Assembly: GCA_039798265.1 (NCBI GenBank)
Contig: JBDKGH010000017.1
Location: 1 to 7,929 of the forward strand
Direction: 5' to 3'
DNA: 7,929 nucleotides
DNA from: JBDKGH01 sp039798265
GTDB lineage: Bacteria > Bacteroidota > Bacteroidia > Flavobacteriales_D > Sanyastnellaceae
Shown: positions 1 to 5,355 of the stretch, piece after piece
Position numbering within the stretch: position 1 is the first letter of the stretch
Layout of the letters: the number at the start of each line of letters is the position of its first letter
Position numbers and translations under genes: made by a program
The notes under the pieces: model-generated
What the model was told of the DNA's origin: nothing
The model's database searches: none
The model's input: the letters and a program-made list of their open reading frames with translations, nothing else

Positions 1-134
1 ACTCCCAATCCTGCTGGATGACCATTGACTTCTATTCGGCCACTTTCAATCCACTTATCGGCCTCGCGCCGAGAACAGATGCCTGTGTCGCTGAGGTACT
101 TATTGAGGCGAATGCCCGGTGCGGTGCTTTCCAT
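1..134 (-). CDS. rluF: 23S rRNA pseudouridine synthase, RluF type (partial, N-terminal S4 domain only)
   Basis: Reading the minus strand from the ATG at 134 gives 44 codons, open to the window edge. The product begins MESTAPGIRLNKYLSDTG and continues with ICSRREADKWI and GRIEVNG. This is the S4 RNA-binding domain at the N-terminus of the RluB/RluE/RluF/RsuA pseudouridine synthases. The RLNKY, GICSRREAD and VNG pieces resemble E. coli RluF, which isomerises a uridine in 23S rRNA helix 74/75. The catalytic domain lies outside the window, so RluF is preferred over its paralogues on S4 similarity alone. The gene is divergent from hsp20, with 161 bases between the two starts. No Shine-Dalgarno site is visible. 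A TATTTTTG box ends four bases before the ATG. Seen: the S4 motif and the start. Inferred: substrate specificity. Confidence 0.8.
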   Translation of the reverse strand, partial: MESTAPGIRLNKYLSDTGICSRREADKWIESGRIEVNGHPAGLG

Positions 135-138
135 AAAG

Positions 139-146
139 CAAAAATA
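139..146 (-). promoter_or_regulatory. Candidate -7 box for the rluF-type gene
   Basis: On the minus strand these bases read TATTTTTG, an exact match to the Bacteroidota -7 consensus TAnnTTTG. No TTG lies at the expected distance upstream, so only half of the promoter pattern is present. If it is used, the transcript would start at or within a base or two of the ATG at 134, giving an mRNA with essentially no leader. In AT-rich DNA a chance match is quite possible. Confidence 0.3.
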
Positions 147-295
147 CACCGAGTTTGACAGCGATTACGATTTAACATCGGAAATTTTGTCTTGCTCTTA
201 GTGTAATTAATGTCAAAATGTCGCTATTTGTTCATTGGCAAAACAATTGACTACCGACCATCAAGTTCAAAAAAACAATTTAAAAATTACAACAC

Positions 296-727
296 ATGTA
301 TCTTACAAAATCACACCCCCGTTCTCTCGCTCATTTCTTTTTAGATGATGCTTTTGCTCGCGACTTTTTTGTTCCAGGCACTCGCCATCAACGATCATTT
401 GTTCCTTCAGCAAATATTTTGGAGGAAGAAAATAGTTTTCGAATTGAATTGGCTGCTCCGGGTTTCGATAAGAAATCGTTTCAGTTGAAGGTAGAAAACA
501 AGCAGTTGATTATCGCTGCAGAGAAGCAAGAGCAAAGCGAAGAAAAATCAGCAAAGTACACGCGCAAGGAGTTTCATTTGAATAGCTTCAAACGCAGTTT
601 CTCTTTGCCAGATTCTATCGAAGAAGCAGCCATCGAAGCCAATTATGAAAATGGTATCTTGAGTGTACTTCTACCCAAGAAAAAAGAAGAAAGCACTCCA
701 TCGATGAAAACAATTGAGGTTAAGTAA
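296..727 (+). CDS. hsp20: Small heat-shock protein, Hsp20 / alpha-crystallin family
   Basis: This 143-residue protein is an ATP-independent cytoplasmic chaperone that should hold unfolding proteins for refolding by DnaK-type machinery. The alpha-crystallin domain spans about residues 36-129. It opens with VPSANILEEENSFRIEL, followed by the APGFDKKSFQLKVEN strands and then the family-typical ENGIL turn (118-122) and VLLPKK strand. The C-terminal tail carries I-E-V (140-142), an I-x-I/V-type motif that in this family docks into neighbouring subunits during oligomer formation. The N-terminal arm is short and rich in Phe and His, as is usual. The length is normal for a bacterial Hsp20. The start follows AT-rich, A-rich sequence without a Shine-Dalgarno site, which is normal in Bacteroidota. 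I see no CIRCE element and no convincing promoter in the 161-base upstream gap. It is a single-gene unit ending at a hairpin terminator. Confidence 0.93.
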   Translation: MYLTKSHPRSLAHFFLDDAFARDFFVPGTRHQRSFVPSANILEEENSFRIELAAPGFDKKSFQLKVENKQLIIAAEKQEQSEEKSAKYTRKEFHLNSFKRSFSLPDSIEEAAIEANYENGILSVLLPKKKEESTPSMKTIEVK

Positions 728-774
728 AAAGAAGGTTTTTGGTTTTTAGGTTTATTGGTTAAGGTTAGAAAAGG

Positions 775-805
775 AAGAGGCCGATCGTTTGATCGGCCTC
801 TTTTT
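775..805. terminator. Bidirectional hairpin terminator between convergent genes
   Basis: Arms GAGGCCGATC (777-786) and GATCGGCCTC (791-800) pair perfectly around the loop GTTT, and two flanking A-T pairs extend the stem to 12 bp. TTTTT follows on the plus strand. On the minus strand the hairpin is followed by the complement of GAAAAGGAA, which is also T-rich. The hairpin lies between the hsp20 stop (727) and the stop of the minus-strand S9-like gene (825), so it can serve both. Confidence 0.88.
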
Positions 806-824
806 ATGAATAAGATTTTGTGGT

Positions 825-2657
825 CTATTTATCCAAAAAGTCTAACTGCGTGCGAATAAATTGAAGTTTGTCTGTTCGTTTTAAATAAAAGGGAATCGTT
901 GTCGACGCAGAAGCCTTTGGTGTTAGCTGCTCGGTCAATTCAATAAAACTTGGATCCTTATAGAGACCTAAGAGCAATACAGGTACTGTTCCTGTTGCCT
1001 TGATTTCTTTTTTCTCCGCCTTCACCTCGGTGTTGTTTTTTTGTGCGGATAGGTATTGACCGAATGGAGTCCACTGATTGTTTCTGCTCGTTTCATATGT
1101 GGCATCAATGCTTTCTGCGCAGTTGAGGATGCTGATCGATCTAAAACTTTTCGTTCCTGGTTCTAGCATTTTCAGGGCAACAGGAATGGATTCTCCAGAT
1201 ACTAATAAATAAGTGCTCTGCGTTTCAATACCCATTTCTTTTTTAATGCGAGCTTGCGCCGAGGTGAGCAGTTCTTGCATAAATTCTGGCGTTAACTGCG
1301 TAGCCGACTGAAGATAGCTCTTTCCAAAACCATAAGAGCCGGGAAGCGATAGGCGAAGCACTGCTTTATTGCGAGCGCAAAGCATTTGAACTAAAGGCTC
1401 CATTTGTGTATCAGTGAGGTCACTTCGAGAGTCTCCTAAAATAATGACTAATGGAGAAAAGTTGGTTTTTTTGGGCGTGTTGAGTACCGCCTTTATTTCT
1501 GTACCATCACTCGCAGTAAAATCAAATGGAAGTGTTTTAGTAATAAGTTCACGACCAAATTTAGCTTCTGCCACAACAAAGGGATCTGCTATTGAAGTGT
1601 TTCCCAAATTAACGATCGCGTAGGAAGGCGTCCCAAATGGACTTGTTTTTTTGATGGCAAAGGTGAGCTCGAGGTCATCGCAATTTTCTAAAATAAAGGA
1701 AGATTGTGCCAAGGGACCTATGCGCTCAATCAAAGTTTTCATACCAGGATTTAATCCTACATAATTGATGTTGCGATTGAGAAAGTAGCTGCACCAAAGT
1801 GGATTGCCGCGTGTTGGAGAAAACTCAACATCGATCACATCGGCTTGTGGATTTTCATAAACCGTTTCTATTTCTTTTCCTGAGAAAGGATCTAGGAGAA
1901 CCAATGCAAAATAGTTACGATTCACATTGGACAAGGCGTATAGACCACTTTCATCAGGTCCAAATCGCAAGGGAATAACTTGCTCACCTTTCTGAGGTGT
2001 GTAACCAGGTTCTAGGCTTCCACCAGATGCATTGGATGCTAACAGTTCCATTCCTCCATTAAATTGTGAAATGCCCACACGTTTGCCCGTACTTAAGTCA
2101 ATAGTCAGGTTGGATAGGTTGCCCGGATTTCCGAGTACTACCTGGGTAGTTTGATTGGTTTCATCATACACATATAAATCATAGGATGAAGTGGAGATGT
2201 TTTTTTGGGCGAAGGCAACTCTTGCTGGTGTTGATTTTTTTACCTCGGTAATGCGAGCATCTAAGCCATCGGTAGAAAGGAGTTTCGGCATTTGTGGTTC
2301 CTTCACATCACCACGGTACACTTCATAGGTTCCATCATCTGAAAGATCCGCTTCGAAAACGAAGGAAGCGTTATCGATCCAAAAAATCTGTTGAAAACAC
2401 TCGCCCGTAGCATCTAAAAGGTTGATCGCTTTTTGTGTGTCTAAAACAGGAGAATACATCAGTGCAGAAGCACCTTCCGTTTCTTTTACATATAACATGT
2501 GTTGACCATCGGGAGAAACACGAGGGAGGCGAACATAATTTTCTGGAAGGATGGATTCAATGTTAAGCTTGGCCTTAGGGTCTACAATTTCTTGGTATTG
2601 CGCCTGAACAAGGGCAGGGAGGAAGACGAAAGCAACAATTAGAACACGCAGATTCAT
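825..2657 (-). CDS. Secreted S9 (prolyl oligopeptidase)-like protein, probably catalytically inactive
   Basis: The 610-residue protein has a signal peptide ending VQA|Q (cleavage near residue 19) and no lipobox Cys, so it should be exported to the periplasm or beyond. Residues about 35-370 have the look of an S9 beta-propeller, including the PD40-like SPDGQ (48-52). LPFDFTASDGTEIKAVL (376-392) is the usual linker into the alpha/beta-hydrolase domain, which runs to the end. In that domain PGSYGFGKSYL (439-449) replaces RGSxGYGxxF. The nucleophile elbow reads SGESIPV (487-493), so Ser490 is kept but the following glycines are lost. GLYKDPSF (564-571) keeps Asp568 in the place of the catalytic Asp. 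The HGGP oxyanion loop is replaced by LGDSRSD (407-413). The catalytic His is gone: the only His in the whole protein is residue 53. Family membership is fairly sure. Loss of peptidase activity is inference from these motifs, and a binding or scaffold role is possible. The reading frame is intact. The start follows A-rich sequence, and I found no TAnnTTTG box upstream. Confidence 0.78.
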   Translation of the reverse strand: MNLRVLIVAFVFLPALVQAQYQEIVDPKAKLNIESILPENYVRLPRVSPDGQHMLYVKETEGASALMYSPVLDTQKAINLLDATGECFQQIFWIDNASFVFEADLSDDGTYEVYRGDVKEPQMPKLLSTDGLDARITEVKKSTPARVAFAQKNISTSSYDLYVYDETNQTTQVVLGNPGNLSNLTIDLSTGKRVGISQFNGGMELLASNASGGSLEPGYTPQKGEQVIPLRFGPDESGLYALSNVNRNYFALVLLDPFSGKEIETVYENPQADVIDVEFSPTRGNPLWCSYFLNRNINYVGLNPGMKTLIERIGPLAQSSFILENCDDLELTFAIKKTSPFGTPSYAIVNLGNTSIADPFVVAEAKFGRELITKTLPFDFTASDGTEIKAVLNTPKKTNFSPLVIILGDSRSDLTDTQMEPLVQMLCARNKAVLRLSLPGSYGFGKSYLQSATQLTPEFMQELLTSAQARIKKEMGIETQSTYLLVSGESIPVALKMLEPGTKSFRSISILNCAESIDATYETSRNNQWTPFGQYLSAQKNNTEVKAEKKEIKATGTVPVLLLGLYKDPSFIELTEQLTPKASASTTIPFYLKRTDKLQFIRTQLDFLDK

Positions 2658-2778
2658 AGTCTTTTTTTTAGAGGGCTGAAATTAATCAAGAATGAAGCCG
2701 AACAGAGCGATCTAACATCTTTTTAAGTTTTTACATGAAGTTATCAAAAGGAAGACAAGTCGTTTTTTGATATTTTTT

Positions 2779-2809
2779 TTTGTGTAGCCCCTAAAAAGGG
2801 GTACTTTTG
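2779..2809 (+). promoter_or_regulatory. glnN promoter, Bacteroidota housekeeping type
   Basis: TTTG (2779-2782) is followed after exactly 19 bases by TACTTTTG (2802-2809). Both halves match the TTTG / TAnnTTTG consensus of the Bacteroidota primary sigma factor at ideal spacing. Transcription should begin near 2814-2816, giving a leader of about 67 bases before the glnN ATG. It is the only promoter in the window with both elements. It also argues against an upstream TTG start at 2807, which lies inside the -7 box. Confidence 0.75.
2788..2801. repeat. Inverted repeat in the glnN promoter spacer (possible operator)
   Basis: CCCCT (2788-2792) and AGGGG (2797-2801) are perfect complements around AAAA. 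The repeat lies wholly between the -33 and -7 elements of the glnN promoter, where a bound protein would directly affect RNA polymerase. A second C-block/G-block repeat occurs at 2838-2857. The repeat itself is seen; an operator role is inferred. Confidence 0.5.
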
Positions 2810-2837
2810 TGGTCGAAAATTGAAATTTTTCAAATTG

Positions 2838-2857
2838 ACCCCCTCAAATTTGGGGGT
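2838..2857. repeat. Inverted repeat / hairpin in the glnN 5' leader
   Basis: ACCCCC (2838-2843) and GGGGGT (2852-2857) are perfect complements around TCAAATTT. In RNA this is a strong 6-bp GC stem, ending 24 bases before the glnN ATG. No T-tract follows it, so it is not an intrinsic terminator. It could be a second operator copy, an mRNA-stabilising stem or a leader control element. Confidence 0.5.
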
Positions 2858-2881
2858 GTAATCAAAAAAATAACAAAAACC

Positions 2882-5068
2882 ATGAGTCAAATCCGTTTTC
2901 AAGCTTTGTCTGAATTGAACAGTCGCCAGCCTCAACCAAGCACTCCTCCGAGTGTGAAAGTGAGCGACTATTTCGGCGCTAACGTGTTTTCTACCTTCAA
3001 GATGCGCGAACACCTCACCGAAGATGTTTACAACAGATTGATCGATTGCATTCATAACGGAGTGCGCATTGATCGCTCTATCTCTGATCACGTTGCTGCT
3101 GCAATGAAAGAGTGGGCCATAAGCAAAGGTGCAACGCACTACACTCACTGGTTTCAACCTTTAACAGGCTCAACCGCAGAAAAACACGATAGTTTCTTCA
3201 AACCGCTAGGCGATGGTCGCGCTATCGAAAAATTCGATGGCACCATGCTTTTCCAACAAGAGCCTGATGCGTCTTCTTTCCCAAGCGGCGGTATCCGTAA
3301 TACGTTCGAAGCACGCGGTTACACCTTGTGGGATCCTACTTCGCCAGCCTTTATCGTAGGTAATACCTTGTGCGTCCCTACTATTTTTATTTCCTACACT
3401 GGTCACGCATTGGACTACAAAATGCCTTTGATGAAAGCTCTTGCAGTGGTAGATCAGGCAGCTACTGCGGTTTGTCAGTATTTTGATAAGGACGTAAATA
3501 AAGTGATTACCACCCTCGGCTGGGAACAAGAATATTTTTTGATTGACGCCGCTTTATATAATGCCCGCCCTGATATCGCCATGACCGGACGCGCTTTATT
3601 CGGCCATCGTCCTGCAAAAGGTCAACAGTTAGAAGATCATTACTTCGGTTCTATTCCGGAGCGTGTTGTTGCATTCATGAAGGAGTTCGAGCAAGAGTCT
3701 CACTTGTTGGGTATTCCCGTTACCACTCGTCACAACGAGGTAGCGCCGAATCAGTTTGAGGCTGCTCCTATGTTCGAAGAGGCCAACCTGGCTAACGACC
3801 ACAACCAATTGTTGATGGATATTTTGGAGAAAACGGCTCGTAAACATAACTTCCGTGTTCTTCTTCACGAAAAACCATTTGATGGTATCAATGGTAGCGG
3901 AAAGCACAACAACTGGGCGCTTTCAACTAATACAGGTGTCAACTTATTGAAGCCGGGTAAAAACCCAAAAACCAATCTTCAATTCTTAACTTTCTTCGTG
4001 AATACCGTTGCCGCTATTCATGAAAACGCTGACGTGCTTCGCGCAAGTATTGCTACCGTAGGTAACGATCATCGTTTAGGGGCAAACGAAGCTCCTCCTG
4101 CTATTATGAGTTGCTTCTTGGGTGGCGCTTTGAGCACCATGCTCGACGACTTAGAGAAAAACATCAAGGCTGGTAAAATGACACCAGAAGATAAAACCGA
4201 TCTCAAATTGAATATCGGTAAACTTCCTCAGGTGTTACTCGATAATACCGATCGTAACCGTACTTCTCCTTTTGCATTCACGGGAAACAAATTTGAATTC
4301 CGCGCTGTAGGTTCTAGCGCTAACTGCGCAAACGCGATGATCGTATTGAACACAATCGTTGCAAATCGCTTGATTCAATTTAAAAAGGATGTTGATGCCC
4401 GCATTGCAAAAGGTGACGACAAAGACGAGGCTATCTTGAAAGAGCTTCAACGTTTGATCAAACAAAGCAAAGCCATTCGTTTCGAAGGAAATGGTTATGG
4501 CGAAGAGTGGGTGAAAGAAGCTGCGAAACGCGGATTGAGCAATTTGAAAGATACGCCAAGCGCTTTGAAAGTGTGGAAAGACAAAAAGGTTCAGAATATG
4601 TTCGAGACCTTGAATGTGTTGACTCACGAAGAAGTGCATGCTCGCTACGAAATTGAGGTAGAGAACTACAGCCGTCGACGCGAAATTGAAGCTCGTATTA
4701 CTGCAGACATCGCTGTAAACCATATTATTCCAGCGGCTTTGGGCTATCAGAGTCAATTGGTAGAAAACGTATTGGGCCTTAAAGAGATCTTCTCTGCTGC
4801 TGAGGGTAAAGAAGTGACCAAAACACAAGTTGGATTGATCAAAGCCATCAGTACTCACGTAAATGGCATTAAGGACAACGTGGAGAAAATGAATGCTGAA
4901 ATCGCCAAGGCAGGTAAGTTGGATGCTGAAAAACAAGCCGAAGCCTTCTGTCACAAAATCAAACCTCTAATGGATGTGATTCGCGAGAATGCAGATCAGT
5001 TAGAAATGATGGTCGATGACGAGATGTGGCCTTTGCCAAAAATGCGCGAGATCTTGTTTACGCGCTAA
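2882..5068 (+). CDS. glnN: Glutamine synthetase type III (GlnN)
   Basis: ATP-dependent ligation of ammonium to glutamate; the type III enzyme is a cytoplasmic dodecamer. With the ATG at 2882 the protein has 728 residues, the usual GSIII length, and begins MSQIRFQAL, a GSIII-like N-terminus. The frame stays open to a TTG at 2807, but that lies inside the promoter. Active-site motifs, aligned from memory to E. coli GlnA, are: GWEQEYF (213-219) supplying the metal/ATP glutamates E215 and E217; NEVAPNQFE (285-293) with E286 and E293; NGSGKHNNW (337-345) with H342; and FEFR (471-474) with E472 and R474. The GSIII-specific C-terminal helical region, with EEVHARYEIEVENYSRRREIE (583-603), is complete. 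All key residues are present, so it should be active. It stands alone, with no PII, amtB or GOGAT gene nearby. Control probably acts at the promoter/leader repeats. A hairpin terminator closes the unit. Confidence 0.97.
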   Translation: MSQIRFQALSELNSRQPQPSTPPSVKVSDYFGANVFSTFKMREHLTEDVYNRLIDCIHNGVRIDRSISDHVAAAMKEWAISKGATHYTHWFQPLTGSTAEKHDSFFKPLGDGRAIEKFDGTMLFQQEPDASSFPSGGIRNTFEARGYTLWDPTSPAFIVGNTLCVPTIFISYTGHALDYKMPLMKALAVVDQAATAVCQYFDKDVNKVITTLGWEQEYFLIDAALYNARPDIAMTGRALFGHRPAKGQQLEDHYFGSIPERVVAFMKEFEQESHLLGIPVTTRHNEVAPNQFEAAPMFEEANLANDHNQLLMDILEKTARKHNFRVLLHEKPFDGINGSGKHNNWALSTNTGVNLLKPGKNPKTNLQFLTFFVNTVAAIHENADVLRASIATVGNDHRLGANEAPPAIMSCFLGGALSTMLDDLEKNIKAGKMTPEDKTDLKLNIGKLPQVLLDNTDRNRTSPFAFTGNKFEFRAVGSSANCANAMIVLNTIVANRLIQFKKDVDARIAKGDDKDEAILKELQRLIKQSKAIRFEGNGYGEEWVKEAAKRGLSNLKDTPSALKVWKDKKVQNMFETLNVLTHEEVHARYEIEVENYSRRREIEARITADIAVNHIIPAALGYQSQLVENVLGLKEIFSAAEGKEVTKTQVGLIKAISTHVNGIKDNVEKMNAEIAKAGKLDAEKQAEAFCHKIKPLMDVIRENADQLEMMVDDEMWPLPKMREILFTR

Positions 5069-5085
5069 ACGATAACTTTTTTCAG

Positions 5086-5122
5086 AAAACCCTCTCTATT
5101 TCAAAATAGAGAGGGTTTTTTT
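5086..5122 (+). terminator. Intrinsic terminator of glnN
   Basis: AAAACCCTCTCTATTT (5086-5101) is fully complementary to AAATAGAGAGGGTTTT (5104-5119), a potential 16-bp stem whose tip will open into a small loop. The T-run continues to 5122. It starts 17 bases after the glnN stop. The A-run on the 5' side gives a T-tract on the other strand too, but no minus-strand gene ends here. Confidence 0.93.
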
Positions 5123-5310
5123 ATTCACATGAAATTGTAGGAAGAACGGTGTATCTCTTGTTTTGAAATTCATTAAGTGGTTGATTTTGAGTTTTTTTAA
5201 TTCCGCTTTATGGAAAAACAGCAAGCCTTCGTCTAGGGTAGGAACACTTAAATGACTAAAAAATGAGAGAGAGAATTGATCAAAATGTACAATTAGCAGG
5301 CAGATTTCAC

Positions 5311-5318
5311 TATTTTCG
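5311..5318 (+). promoter_or_regulatory. Candidate -7 box for the PorE-like gene
   Basis: TATTTTCG matches TAnnTTTG at seven of eight positions and lies 37 bases before the ATG at 5356, which would give a leader of about 32 bases. No TTG is found 19 bases upstream, so this is half a promoter at best. The rest of the gap from 5123 holds AT-rich sequence in which I see no gene, RNA or strong repeat. Confidence 0.35.
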
Positions 5319-5355
5319 TTCCCTGCAAAAAAATTGCACTTCTAAAACCAACCTT

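Noticed and set aside
135..295. CIRCE-type or other heat-shock operator in front of hsp20
   Set aside because: No TTAGCACTC-N9-GAGTGCTAA-like repeat is present. The nearest promoter-like boxes (for example TATTTG at 225-230) miss the consensus or the spacing.
2831..2857. H-type pseudoknot in the glnN leader (CAAATT/AATTTG with CCCC/GGGG)
   Set aside because: The loop that must cross the first stem would have zero length, so the fold is not geometrically reasonable. Only the alternative pairing is mentioned.
2807..2881. Upstream TTG start for glnN
   Set aside because: It falls within the TACTTTTG -7 box, upstream of the expected transcript start, and the residues do not look like GSIII. The ATG at 2882 gives the normal 728 residues.
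2744..3157. 137-codon minus-strand frame over the glnN promoter and start
   Set aside because: It overlaps the promoter, leader and N-terminus of glnN, and its composition is that of a reverse-complement shadow.
4235..4954. 239-codon open frame on the minus strand inside glnN
   Set aside because: It is antisense to a highly conserved gene, and its product has no recognisable domain. It and the other minus-strand frames in glnN and the PorE-like gene arise from codon bias.
5210..5236. Eight-codon ORF (MEKQQAFV) before the PorE-like gene, as a leader peptide
   Set aside because: It has no run of a regulatory amino acid, no following attenuator hairpin and no promoter in front. ORFs this short are expected by chance.
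5263..5355. N-terminal extension of the PorE-like protein from an ATG at 5263
   Set aside because: It would put 31 polar residues ahead of a clear signal peptide and would place the candidate -7 box inside the coding region.
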